A stretch of DNA of 64,000 bases from Ornithodoros turicata (GCF_037126465.1 NC_088202.1:79030160-79094159), one strand, 5' to 3'. Positions 23,696-34,397 are shown, counted from the first letter of the stretch. Made by a program: numbers and translations. Notes: generated by a model not told the origin, from the letters alone.

Positions 23696-24540
23696 TCAAT
23701 GCTGAGATGTCAGCCGTCCTTCTGCAGCAAAAAGCTGCTGAACCTCAGGCAGGGATGCACCACCAGGGAAAGTGGCTACCATCGCTTTAAGCGCAGCTAA
23801 AACCAGTGGGAGAAATGCTGAAATCGAGTGCTGTCGCTCGGTATGGCTGTGGGGGTACGCTTCAGCCAACGGGATGCCACGGGCTTCGGAACGGCACCCT
23901 TCCAGGGCTTTCGTGCTACAGCCGCATAAGACATTGTGGGAGGCCACTGGGTGGTCACGTCACGTACAACAGGTGGGCTAACTGGCGTTGTCTTCTTACC
24001 AGTACTGCTGGAAGGAGCGCCGGTATTGCGGCTATCAAGCAGTCTAGCAGGCCTCTCGCTATCACCACATGGAGAAGACCGAAGCGACGTCGGCGCTAGA
24101 CTAATGCAGGGAAATGGGGATACTGACGCTGGGTGACACCAGGAGCGGATACATTATGGTCTCTCATAGACTAAACTGGGCGAAGCACAGACTCTTGGAA
24201 GCGCTGGATCGCAGCACGCTTATATGGGCAATGAGAATGCGACACAACGTGAGGGCCACCGCAGTTAGCGCACTTCGGTTGTCGCCGAGCCGTGCAGTGA
24301 CCGGCACAAATTTTGCATCGTTGAGGCCAGCGGCAGCTACGCGCTAGATGACCAAAACGTTGGCAGTGAAAACGTTGCACTGGGCCGGCCACGTACTCAT
24401 GGACCTTGTAGACGGAAAATCGTAGATGAACCTCCGGAGGCAATTTCAGATTCGACCGAAACGTGAGAATGACACTTCTCAAGGGGATGTGGCGATGTGG
24501 GAAGGGATGTAGCCGTCATCATGGGAACGTATCGTACTTG
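23696..24540 (-). pseudogene. LINE ORF1 (gag-like, CCHC knuckles)
   Basis: This is the nucleic-acid-binding ORF1 protein of the same LINE. The minus-strand reading shows consecutive zinc knuckles (HCQRFGHLARSCRW; CKICAGHC; CANCGGPHVVSHSHCPY) at about 24,370-24,230 and a C-terminal segment (LVLAALKAMVATFPG..) ending at 23,696, a few bases before the ORF2 start at 23,691. The reading is split by frameshifts. The N-terminal part is lost before about 24,540. Confidence 0.8.
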
Positions 24541-24574
24541 TCGGAGAGCGGAGACGACACCTTACATACTAAAT

Positions 24575-24800
24575 AACAAGCCAGGGGGCTTAATCGCTTC
24601 ATCGTCGTCACGGTCGTTACAAGCTAACAAGTGGCGGGAAATTAAAAAAGGCGGGCGGGAAATTTAAAAAGGTGGGCACGTGATAAAACACGTGGTACAC
24701 ATCACGCGCAATGTGTCACATGTCCACCTTTTTGAATTTCCCGCCACTCGTTAGCTTGTAACGACCCTAACGACGGTGAAGCGATTAAGCCCCCAGGTCC
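24575..24800. mobile_element. Palindromic MITE (GGGGGCTTAATCGCTTCA ends)
   Basis: Left arm GGGGGCTTAATCGCTTCATCGTCG.. GTTACAAGCTAACAAGTGGCGGG, and the right arm is its complement with few differences (arms about 75 bp). The centre has ACGTG words and AAAAAGGTGG repeats. No clean target duplication is visible. It sits at the 5' end of the LINE ORF1 remnant, so it may have truncated it. Confidence 0.85.
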
Positions 24801-25267
24801 TCGTTGGTGTAGGCGAGAGGAACGTCGTTAATTGTACCCTGGTTTTTGACATACGACGACGGAATGATAACTTCAACATCGACGAACCCGACCCGACAAA
24901 GCATATCACGGTTATTAAATAACCGAATTAAATTGATAAAGATCACAGAGTATGCCACGATCTGTGTTGGCAACAATAGGAACCGCTATGTCGCCCTGCG
25001 GGAAAGTCCGTGGTAGGACACAGAAATCGTATGCTTTTGCGCGTACTAGTGCTCCGGCGTGAGCAGACGACTTTTGGGAGTGACTGGGGACCGCGGCAAC
25101 TCTCGTACATTCTCTCAGTTCTCAGGCGAAAAACGCACATTCTAAGAAGCTGCCACTTGGTAGGGATACAGAGTATCGCATTCCTTTTCCGTGCCGGAGC
25201 CGCCGTTCGGTGTCCGCGATCGGGCCGATCGTGCCACGTGGTTTCTCCTTCCAAGAACGCGCCGTCC
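24801..25267. other. Unassigned sequence
   Basis: No exon or repeat could be supported. Confidence 0.4.
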
Positions 25268-26764
25268 ATGTTGAGTAGTGATGTGTCGTTCGTGGACGAA
25301 CCTTTCAAACTGAACTAGTCATTCGGGTGAACTGAACGAACTAGTTCAACAACAACCAAAACATTAGTTCCGCAATTCAGTTCATTGGGCATCGACAGCC
25401 ACAACGCATACGCCATACGCTTTGATACGCTTCCAAGTGTGACATCTGCGCCATCTAACGAACGTTTTGCAAAGCTAACAAAGCACATGCGCGCAAGAAG
25501 AAGGGCGGGAGACCACGGCGCATACGCTGTGGCCTTGAGTGGCTGTGACGCTGCGCTGAAGTGGACTGTGTGAAGGTGTGAAGGAACTGAACTGGATGAA
25601 CTAAAGAACTAAACGACGTCGCGAGTCGTTTTGAAGTACTCGCATAGCCTGCCGTTGCCTGTCAGAACTGCTGCTCGTCCACAGCGCATGCGCAGGTGGT
25701 GCGGCGAGGCAGAGCCTCAAGTGGACTGTGTGAAGGAAGAGAACTGGATGAACTAAAGAACTAAACGATGCCGTGGGACGTTTTGAAGCACTCGCTGGGC
25801 CTACCGTTGCCCGTCAGAGAAGATGCTAGTCCACAGCGCATGCGCTTAAGGAAAAGCGCGGATGGCGCGGGGAGGAAGAGCTTCGAGTGGACTGCGTGAA
25901 GGTGTGAAGGAAGAGAAGATGAACTAAAGAACTAAACGATGCCGCGGGTCGTTTGGAAGTATTCGCAGCGCCTGTCAGAACTGTTACTCGTCCACAGCGC
26001 ATGCGCTTAAGGAAAAGCGCGGGGAGGGAGAGCCAGCAGAGCGGCTTTGGACGCCGTATGGATTGAAGTACTGTGGGCAAGTGAACTATATGAACGACGA
26101 ACGCTGAACTAGAGTAAATCATTTAGAACTGCTTGCGCTGAGATCGCTCTGAGCTCCTTCTCGCAGTTGTGGACTGCTAGTGGCGCCGTTATGTTCTGAC
26201 TTCTGGCTGACTGCTTGTGACTGGCACGCCCTGGAGTGGGCACGCTATTTTTGCGGCAATACACTGCAAGCTTCCCAATTTTTCCTCCACAACGCTAGAC
26301 GTTGTACTTTTCTTCAAGCTCTGTCATGCACTTGAATGAAATGAGTTGAAACTGCAGTTACTCTATCACACTTCTGTGTTCTTAAGTTCGCAGCAAGCAG
26401 ACGTAAGTGATCAGAAATACACGATTGTAACATTGAACGACGACGGCACCTTGCATATTGATCTGTGCATTACTTTTCTCGTTAAAAATATACGTAGAAA
26501 ATTAAAGCAAAATAAAAAAGCGACCTAAAACATTACGTTTGCTATGTTGATGTTCTCGAACCTTTAGAAAACTGTATTGCAACATCATTTTGTTGTATCT
26601 CTCTTGGCCGAGCCACTTAGAAGTTTGGGACTATATTACTTGATTGTGTTTAATTGCGAACAGGTGAACGAATGAACTGTTCTCTTAGACAGTTCAGTGG
26701 AGTGAACTGAACTAAATGAATTAGTTCACAAAAGTGAACTGACTTGCCCATCACTAATGTTGAG
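25268..26764. mobile_element. hAT-type non-autonomous element with 8-bp TSD ATGTTGAG
   Basis: ATGTTGAG occurs at 25,268-25,275 and 26,757-26,764. The element between them starts TAGTGATGTG and ends GCCCATCACTA. TAGTGATG termini with an 8-bp duplication are hallmarks of hAT elements. The subterminal regions are rich in GAACTGAAC/AGTTCA words on both sides. No BED finger or hAT transposase is readable, so it depends on an outside transposase. The middle holds three ~160-bp direct repeats. Confidence 0.92.
25557..26037 (+). repeat. Three direct repeats (~150-165 bp) inside the hAT element
   Basis: Each unit runs GTGGACTG(T/C)GTGAAGG, then ACTAAAGAACTAAACGA, then GCCTG.CAG and CCACAGCGCATGCGC. 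Approximate unit starts are 25,559, 25,719 and 25,885. The CGCATGCGC word is NRF1-like, but here it is simply part of the repeated unit. Confidence 0.85.
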
Positions 26765-27319
26765 TCCCCTCCACCCAGAACCGGTTTCCTCGGTTACGGG
26801 CCGGCTCGACTGCGTGCTGTTCTGAACTGGAGAAGGGGGAGATTGGCGTCCCATTGCTAGGCGACGCAGCGGAGCCGGACCAAAGTGGCGGGCTCGCTCG
26901 CCGGCGTGGCTCAGTGTCGCTTCTCTGCCCCCTATGTAGTGACTCTAGTTTAGTTTTAGTTAACAACTATGTTAATCCGCAGAGACAAGTTAAAAGTCGC
27001 AGGACAACCCCACCCACAATCACAAATCTGAAGTCGCCGGCCATCTGTGCGCGCGGTCGCATTACAGCTCCGACCAAAAATCTATTACGCGCGCTTCCAT
27101 TACAGTCCCCGTTGCACACTGATCATGTTTCGAAGAAAAGGAAGTGTTGAAATGAAGTGTCGCTGGCGTCGTACATGAAGAAAGAGTGCGTGTTTATTTA
27201 AAAACCGCATTAAATACTCGCGGAAAGAAAACACGTGACTTACCTTCCACGTATCCGATTATGCGCCACATCGGAAACCCCGCAGTCAATGCACGGACTA
27301 CATTCTGCGCTCTCGGAGA
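26765..27319. other. Mostly unassigned; one arm of the 12.75-kb MITE family
   Basis: 26,903-26,950 (GGCTCAGTGTCG.. CCTATGTAGTGACTCTAGTTT) matches the right arm of the MITE at 12,750-12,993 but has no partner arm, so it is a solo or broken end. Nothing else is recognised. Confidence 0.5.
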
Positions 27320-27415
27320 TTTATTTACTTATTTTTTATTTACTTTTTATTTTTTTATTTTTATTTACTTACTTATTTCTATTTACTTTTTATTTACTTA
27401 TTTATTTGCTCTTTC
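27320..27415. repeat. TTTATTTAC-rich low-complexity tract
   Basis: A T/A-rich run made of TTATTTACTTA-like words. Confidence 0.85.
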
Positions 27416-27825
27416 ACTTAATACAGTTACAACAATGAAAGTTTGGGGGGAACAGCGAAAAAAAGCCACCATAGTGGCTTGACGAGCCTGCCATTCCCAC
27501 ATATGTAACAGGCAATAAGTATAGCAACAATGTGACTTGTTGAGAAGACATTAATAAACATTAATACATTAACAACATTACGTTAATAATAGTACATTAA
27601 TAACCTATGGTAATCACAAAAGCACAAGTACGCTAAGGCACTAATGAAACTAAGGCGCCTCAGGAACAAGGGTACTAGTAGGCTAAGGCACCTCATAAAT
27701 TAAGCATAGTCTACATACAGATTTCCGAGACATCGACACCGGATCATCCATTTCATTCAGAAAGCATGGTAAAAGATAACTTACACTTTGTGCACCATAA
27801 GACGTTCTACATCGAGGCACGAGGG
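27416..27825. other. Unassigned sequence
   Basis: 27,550-27,620 has repeated ACATTAATAA words; otherwise nothing. Confidence 0.4.
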
Positions 27826-28340
27826 GCGTTCAAGTCAAACCGGGACTTTTCATTTTTCGCAAAAGTAAACTGAAATTGCAGGCGAGAAATTAGTTTTATT
27901 TTTCAACGTAATCTCCAGCTGCACTAATCCCCTTGTCCCAGCGTTTCACGAGGGCTTGGATGCCAGCAGCGTAGAAATCCTTACCGGCGCGTAGCAGCCA
28001 TGATCGGACTGCGTTCTTGACCCCATCGTCGCAGCTGAAGTGGCGGCCCCCAAGGAACGCCTTCAGTGGTCCGAAGAGATGGAAATCGCTGGGAGCGAGG
28101 TTTGGACTGTGTAAGGGGGATGTGGCAGCAACTCCCAACCAAGTTCCTGTGAGGTGCGTGTCGTGATATGCGCTGAGGCTGCCTTTGGTGATGAGGCTCG
28201 CCCACTTTTGCTTCAGCGCCTTATGCACATCCCTGAGAACCTGGCAGTAATATGCACTATTGATCGCACTATATGCACTATTGATACCGAGACATGTTAT
28301 CCGTGGGTCCTTGAGGATCAGGCGCTCCACAAGTTGGATG
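27826..28340 (-). pseudogene. Mariner (Tc1/mariner) transposase C-terminal remnant
   Basis: This is the cut-and-paste transposase of a mariner element. The minus strand reads ..YYCQVLRDVHKALKQKW.. (core), a damaged stretch where the HDN motif should be (..AYHDTHLTG..), then SPNLAPSDFHLFGPLKAFLGG and ..YAAGIQALVKRWDKGISAAGDYVEK to a stop at 27,896. The third catalytic Asp (in APSD) is kept. The second-Asp motif is not recognisable. The right end GGGGCGTTCAAGTCAAACC at 27,824 resembles a mariner terminal repeat. The N-terminal half is absent, and a short duplication (CACTATTGAT) lies at 28,255-28,285. Confidence 0.85.
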
Positions 28341-28829
28341 TTCTCAGGATGTTCTCAGTTCCTCAGGGATGAAGGAAATACGCATCTCCGAAGATGCGCA
28401 ATGAACAAAATAAATAAAAAAACGGTGTTGCTTCACGAATTTTTGCGGACGATCTACCGAACGGATTTTTGTTCTGAAAACGGCTACGATATCAGGTGAC
28501 CGAAAGGAACAGATGTTCTCATTGGGACAACTTTGTACATTTTATAATTAAAAAGTTGATTATTGAAAGTTAATTAAGACATTGTCTTAGGAGTTTGCTA
28601 ATGCCCTCTTAAGGAGTGCCCTTCAGCATATGCTATATTGCAATTGATTTCACCTCAGAAAAAGTTATACATACGTGTATATATTTAAAAAATATGTTCA
28701 CACTTTGCTTGGACACTCTGTATATCGGCAAGCAGTAAAACGACATATACACAAAGGCACATGACCTCAAAATGGCGTTGCGTATGAGGTGTGACCACGA
28801 CAAGATGGCTGTTTTATGAAAAGCACCCG
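28341..28829. other. Unassigned sequence
   Basis: AT-rich, with no mariner left end found. GGACACTCTGTATAT at 28,711 resembles a transposon end but has no partner. Confidence 0.35.
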
Positions 28830-29445
28830 TTTGAGGGTAGTTACAACAATGGCGGGTTTGTGTCACTCCTGTGGCTTCCTGGCATTATCGGCCGTACGTC
28901 GCTTACGTTCTTCATTTTCGGCCAATGCATCCGTCTACATCTCCCGCAGCAACGGCGGCACACAACTCTATACTTGCGCGCTTAGCAGCACACCACCTTC
29001 GCTGTCACTCCACGGCGTCCGTGCTGCCAGTCGACGTGGTCGACATCACGTGAGCCGCGCTGTGCAGACACTGAGCGATCAACGGCATGGCTGAGCTGGT
29101 GAAAGCGTCCGCTCGTTGGTTTGTAGCCAAGGTCGTGCGGAAGATTAGGAGGTGGTGGGTTCGAACACTACCACCGGCTGTGTCGGCTAAGTGTTTATTT
29201 TTTCTTTTTTTTTTTTTTTTGCGTAGGTTTACTGGCAGACCTTCCAGACGAATGCCGGCACATCCCCCTTGAAGTCAGCCAAGAACGCACACCAACCTCC
29301 CTGTTTCCCACAGTAGCTTCGTGGCGTTAAGACGGAATCAAAGAGAAGCACACATTAGGGTGTTTTAGCACATCGGAAGCGCTATACGAAAACTATACGA
29401 TAAATGAATCTGTGCTATCCAAGATCAGCATGGTGATGTCAGCCA
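28830..29445 (+). mobile_element. tRNA-derived SINE composite, copy 1
   Basis: A leader (..TTATCGGCCGTACGT.. CATCTCCCGCAGCA.. ACTGAGCGATCAACGGC) precedes a Ser/Leu-tRNA-like head (ATGGCTGAGCTGG box A; GTGGGTTCGAACAC box B at about 29,150). It continues with a T-rich insert (29,196-29,221) and the SINE body with AAGTCAGCC-AAGAACGCACA. The whole unit, including the leader, is repeated at 63,140-63,800. Confidence 0.8.
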
Positions 29446-29446
29446 C

Positions 29447-29850
29447 TTCAAAGGAGTCTGGAGCTTAGATTTACAGCTTAGTGGCGTTACCGCTTGAGAC
29501 AATTTGAGTCTCCCAGATGCTGTAACTGCTGTGCTCTAGATGATCTAGAGCACATTCTTCTTCACTGCCTACACTACCTTCCCGAACCGCACTCTCCGGA
29601 TCTTATAATTAGCTGGACTCTCGCCCCCTCTCTCTATCAAAATTGCTTGGTCCCTGGCCAAACCCAGCCCACCAACGCTCTGCCCTCAAAGCTCTTTTGA
29701 CCTTTTTGGACATCATCGGGACTTATATCATTATTTTGAAGGGGCTCATTAATTCATTCCCCACATCAACATCAGCAATGGGGTAGAGTATCGCCCGTGG
29801 CAATGAAACTCCTCATTCATAATCTCAAAATAAAATTGTTTTTGTTAATA
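29447..29850 (+). mobile_element. LINE 3' end with ORF2 C-terminus
   Basis: The first 230 bp translate to a LINE C-terminal knuckle (RCCNCCALDDLEHILLHC). The 3' UTR follows (GGGGCTCATTAATTCATTCCCC.., ..GGGGTAGAGTATCGCCC..) up to AATAAAATTG and a short TTG tail. This is the reference copy for the truncated tails at 13.0, 39.7 and 63.9 kb. Confidence 0.85.
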
Positions 29851-29929
29851 AGACTACTTGGACTGGTCTCCTTTTTCGCGAAGCATTCGTCTTCGTTTCG
29901 GTCACTGTGTTCTCACTGAGTGAGGGATA

Positions 29930-30062
29930 TGTATCACCGAAATGTCCGTGGTCCGAAAGACCCGTGCTCCGAAATATCCGTGCCTCGAAATGTCATTACA
30001 CCGAAATGTCCGTTCACCGCCATGCCCGTGCAACGAAATACCCCAGACCCCCGAAATATAGA
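29930..30062. repeat. Tandem array of CACCGAAATGTCCGTG word, copy 4
   Basis: About eight degenerate 15-17 bp units (CACCGAAATGTCCGT, CTCCGAAATATCCGTG and so on). It is the same word family as copies 1-3, but the GCGAAAAG flank was not found, so it is only part of that repeat. Confidence 0.8.
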
Positions 30063-31067
30063 TATAGAGGTACCTACCTAGTCCAGCAGTCAGGATTCGG
30101 CGCTCGGACAATCACCATCGTGGCATTATTAGGAAAGGACGTGGGGCATGAGCTTCGTAAATAATGCCACTCGAGACCAGAATTTCATCAGACCATACTG
30201 CCATTTTTCGTGTCCGTGTGGCACGGGTATAAGCCTGTTTTCAGGAATGTCGTTTTAGGTAATTCGGACAATTTTGCCTGACAAAGCTTGCGTTACGCTA
30301 TGGTATGTTTTCTATCATGGACAGGATCGGCTGATGTAAATCAACCTGATATAAATAACTGATTTTATTGCCATTTTTCATAACGATTTAAATTGGCAGT
30401 CATATACTCGTCTTAATAATAAAAACAAAAAGAAATTACTCTCAAGTGTGGAAGGAAGCTGCGGCACAGGCTCACAAATACTTTGTAAGTGGACATTATT
30501 TCGACAACGCCGAGACTATTGAATGTTAAAACAATCAAGCGTAGGCAGAATACGGCTAATGGTTACCATGTCAACTACGTATGCTACGACTTCGCAGCTT
30601 CGATTTTGACACCAGGGAAACTGACTGAGTGGAATCCAGCATATTAACTCTAGTTCAGCGCACTAGGAGCTCGTAGGATTTTATGGCAACACATGTAACT
30701 GCTTAAAGGGATCTTGCCTGTTCAGGATATTTAATATGCCATAGTACGCTTGTGTAGTACAATATCAATACAATTTCGATAGAATGTAACACAAATAGAA
30801 TGAACGAAGTGGTTACGCGACACGTTTCAAACGAGCTAAACAGTGTGCATGTACCGAAAAGGAAACGCCCCCCCTCCCCCCCCCCCCAAAAAAAAAGGAA
30901 GCAACTCAGGGAAGCCAGTGGCGATAAAGGAGACACGGCCGCGGTGAACAGTAATTTAGTGCGTCGACCACCGTCGGAGGAACTCTATCTTATCTTTTCC
31001 AAGCGTAACAAGTTGGGTCTCCAAGAAAACGACGACCTGCTTAGATATTCCAAAAGCCGGGAATCAT
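30063..31067. other. Unassigned sequence
   Basis: 30,704 has a solitary TTAAAGGGATC motif like a Kolobok-type end. 30,868-30,897 has C and A runs. No exon. Confidence 0.4.
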
Positions 31068-31347
31068 AACGCAGGGAGAAGAAAATATCACCGACCTAAC
31101 ATAACATAGACCACAATTGAATCAGACGTTGTCTCCCATACGGGAGATATCATCAGTGCAGCCTAGGGAGGCAATGTGTGCACCGCCAACTGTGGCCCAC
31201 TTGCCGACGTCTACGGAGACCTAACTGGTTTTCGGTGCAAACTCAGTCCCTGGGCTGCACTGAAGACGTCTCCCGTATGGGAGACAACGTTTGATTCAAT
31301 TGTTGTCTATGTAATCTTAAGTCGGTGATGTTTTTTCTCCCTGCAAC
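31068..31347. mobile_element. Palindromic MITE with ~100-bp arms (possible TSD AAC)
   Basis: Starts GCAGGGAGAAGAAAATATCACCGAC and ends with the complement (..GTCGGTGATG.., CTCCCTGC). The arms share ATTGAATCA.ACGTTGTCTCC and a CATACGGGAGA inner palindrome. AAC flanks both sides (31,068-31,070 and 31,345-31,347), a possible 3-bp duplication as in PIF/Harbinger, though such a short match is weak. It lies against the 3' side of the CR1-like LINE fragment. Confidence 0.85.
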
Positions 31348-31349
31348 TA

Positions 31350-32950
31350 CCTGCTTCAAGAGCGACACGAGAAGAGGGTTCTGAATGCAAAGACGCCTTC
31401 CTTGAGCAACGGCTCTGCATCTGTTCAAACTTGTCCCTGATCCGGTACCCTGAACGACAGCGGAATGGAAAAGCGACAAACCGGAATCCAAAACGTTCTT
31501 GCTACAATGCATTCGTCAGACACGAGGGACACTGATTCAATGTTGGGACAATTCGGACACAATGAGGTACTGGTAGCACCCCACCGATTTAGGCGAACTC
31601 GCGTAGCTAGAACACCCCGGGCTCTCTTCTACAAAAAGTCGTAAACTACGCGCGGGAAATTATCAGGCCGGATATCGCACCACGATAGACCCAGGTTTCC
31701 CAAGTCGGGGCATGGGGCATAGCAATTCACAAGTACGTGATACAGTGACCGACCGAGGACCGACCTGAGGGGCCTGAGCCTGTATGTCACAAAACTTCTC
31801 TGCGATGCGTCGATAAAACAGGGACGGAGAACTGGCTTCAGGGTATCTATCCCCCAGTCCGCGAGGAACCAATGCCCTGCGAAAGCGGCCAGGGGCTAGA
31901 TTTTGAACTTTTCGCTATCCCGTAACGCTCGCTAAACGCTCGTGCTCCCCGGTTAACGGCCAATGCGCGTGACGGAATGAGCGCGCAAATTTTGAAAAAT
32001 AGCTATAACGATTGCTATGTGCACATCAAGATTGAGCCCCAAGCCAGTACAATGCGAGGACACGCGCTGAGTGCTCAGTATCGTGGAGAACTCGGGGGAC
32101 AGCCCGAAGGGCAGCCAGTGTACAAAAACTAGAAATGCGTGGAGAAATGCATGGCTCCAGCCTCCTTGTGATCGTGGCTGTTGTAGGACCGTACGTCTAA
32201 CACGAGCTGTTCTTCCGCCCCAAAAGAAGGAGAAAATCACCAAAGAAACCCTAGTCCATACTGCATACAGTACGAGGCGGTATAAGGCAACCCGAGAAAC
32301 AAAGCACAGCTTACTGCATAGCACATTCGATTAGGCATGCGCGCTCCTGAAAAGGTAGGTCAAACCTACTGGCTAGAGACACCTTGCGTACACCTTGCGT
32401 TGGCTAGAGACACGTCCGGGAGCAAGGAGTCCCAGTTTTCTCGTGCCACACCCTGGTGGTCAAGCACCACTCCCACGATTCGAATTGATGAACACTGCTC
32501 TATACCGCCCGAGAAGTTGGCGCTAAAGCCTGCAATAGGCGACGTCTTATTTTTTGAAACGTTAAGCTGGGCACCTCAAATACGCTAATACCCGCTTTGA
32601 AAAAATTTGAAGCGCTTCGCACAGGCTATCATTGTCCCTGAGAAAGAGTGTAATGTCATCTGCATACGCAGATACCACCGAGCTACTATACATGGGAGTG
32701 AAAAACCACGAATATTATTCGGGCGAGCTTACGTAACAGCGGGTCTATGCATAACACGAACAACATGGGGATTAACGGGCACCTCTCACGAACCCAATGC
32801 GTTATTAAAACGGCTGCGTGATGTTGCCCCTAACGACGATGTCACTTAGCAAGTCTGAGTACAGCGACCGATGGAGAGAGGTGAAGGCTACGGGAAAGCC
32901 AAACAGATGCAAAACACCGAGGACGTAGTAATGCTCCACACGACACTTAC
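31350..32950 (-). mobile_element. CR1/L2-like LINE fragment (RT palm to connector)
   Basis: Minus strand, in order: VEHYYVLGVLHLFGFP and LYSDLLSDIVVRGNITQPF (RT, about 32,945-32,815); a frame-broken RQG region; SSVVSAYADDITLFLRD with an intact ADD box at about 32,670; IRIVGVVL and ENWDSLLPDVSLANA (about 32,450); then ..SKLCFVSRVALYRLVLYAVW, FFWGG and RSQGGWSH; finally LFYRRIAEKFCDIQ near 31,800. It is 5' truncated at about 32,950, next to a TTCGGGTTCGG-type array. Many frame changes and stops make it inactive. Confidence 0.8.
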
Positions 32951-32964
32951 ATCCCCACTTTACA

Positions 32965-33115
32965 TCAGGGCGTCGAACCGAATCCGAACCCGAACCGAAA
33001 ACGGTACCCGAAGCGTTATTTTTGCCGTAACCGAACCCGAACCTAACCCAAATTTTCATGACACTGTTGAACCCGAACCAGAGCAGGATCCTAAAAAATA
33101 ATAGCGGTAACCGGT
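32965..33115. repeat. CCGAACCCGAACC-type array
   Basis: Degenerate CCGAACCCGAAC units matching in reverse complement the GGTTCGGGTTCGG arrays inside the hAT MITE at 37,792-38,351. No hAT termini or target duplication flank it, so it is a fragment. Confidence 0.75.
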
Positions 33116-33735
33116 TCGCAACAAAACGGTTCTGACATAAACGAAGTCAGCATAAGAGTTCCTCTCAATCCCCGAACGAAGACACATTGGTATCATCATC
33201 ACGCGTCCATCGCTTTTGCCTCATTCCAGGTACCTCAACTGGTGACTTCAAGCTTATGTAACGCCATAGTATAAGGCGGCAATGAAGCAGGCGAGCTGGT
33301 ATCGTTAGTTTGTGTCCCTCAGCCTCGGGGTTGATTATGAATGTATTACGGAGTATTGTAACCCAGGTTGCACAATAAAGTGTTAAACTTGCAATACTCT
33401 TACAGAATACGCTGCGGTTGAGTTTCTGTAGGCATGGTTGTTGTTAATGCCATCCGCCGGAAGCTCCCATATACGCAATGGTCCAGGGAAAATGGCGGGC
33501 GCCCAAATCAGGTGATCTCCAGGAGCCACTCACAGTGGTCAAATCAGCAGCGCGGGAAAAAAAGCTCGGGTCAAGTGCGCATGCGCAGACCGACCTCCTT
33601 TCCCTTCTCTTTCGGGTTTTTCCTGTCTCGTTTCTCGTCCCCCTCGCCCCAGTCTCCTCAACTTCGTCTGTTATTCTTCCGCGCTTGCTGTAGAGTAACG
33701 TACGTGTTGTTCCAAAGCAGAGAAACAAAGAGCGA
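33116..33735. promoter_or_regulatory. Unassigned, with a promoter-like patch at 33,455-33,595
   Basis: CCGCCGGAAG (ETS-like) at about 33,456, AAAATGGCGGG (YY1-like) at about 33,489 and GCGCATGCGCA (NRF1-like) at about 33,577 lie within 130 bp, a combination usual at housekeeping start sites. No following coding exon was found on either strand. The patch lies just beyond the 3' end of the minus-strand gene, so it could serve a neighbour or be chance. Confidence 0.35.
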
Positions 33736-33799
33736 TGGTGGTTGATAAAGCAAGTTTATTTGTCCTCGAGAACTGTTGAGAAAAAGTTACAGTACATAT

Positions 33800-34397
33800 C
33801 TATCCACGTCTTGTAACAGGCTTCACTGGAGCTTTAGGTGCTTCGACACCGAAGAGCAGTTCAAAGGCCAATTGCAGTTCGCACACCCAGTATGAAAAGG
33901 TGCACAGTTTTCGAAAACAGCTGGGCCAGGTGTGTCGTTGTTGGCGATGGCTGCGGGAGCACTAAAAAATAAAATAAAAACAATTTATTGATGATGCGTA
34001 ACTCTGAACGAAAATCACTGCTATGAATAGGCAATCGATGTTGATTTCGTATTTGAACACCAAAGCACACCTGTCACAAACGTTCGTAGATCACAGTGAA
34101 TGAACGGCTGCGACATGCATGAGGGGCAACTATAGCATAACCACACATATAATTTAATTAGCGGCATATCCGAAACGCACAAGTTACGGCAACGCACTGC
34201 ACTATGAAACCCCTCTAACGTACAGAGTGACTCGTAAATGTTGTACGTAATACACTTCACACGATAAACTTCCATTTTTTTCCTTCGGTAACAAGAAGTA
34301 ACAAAACTTGTCTTACCGTTGACCTGCGGGACATCGGAAGACGTGCGACATCCTCACGATTTCTGTGTCCTTTGGAGGTGCACGGATTCCCTGTCAT
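33800..34397 (-). CDS. Candidate two-exon gene, 80-residue protein of unknown function
   Basis: Exon 1 is 34,397-34,317: ATG after an in-frame upstream TGA, 27 codons (MTGNPCTSKG..), ending at donor ACG|GTAAGA. Exon 2 is 33,961-33,800: after a long T-rich tract the acceptor TTTTTTAG, then 53 codons to TAG. Both boundaries are phase 0. The exon 2 product is rich in Arg, Cys and aromatic residues at its start (..SCFRKLCTFSYWVCELQ..) and ends APKAPVKPVTRRG. There is no signal peptide and only a weakly hydrophobic middle segment. A polyadenylation signal AATAAA (33,760-33,755) follows 40 bases after the stop. A second frame across an alternative acceptor 11 bases downstream is also open but shorter. 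I recognise no family; expression is untested. Confidence 0.5.
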
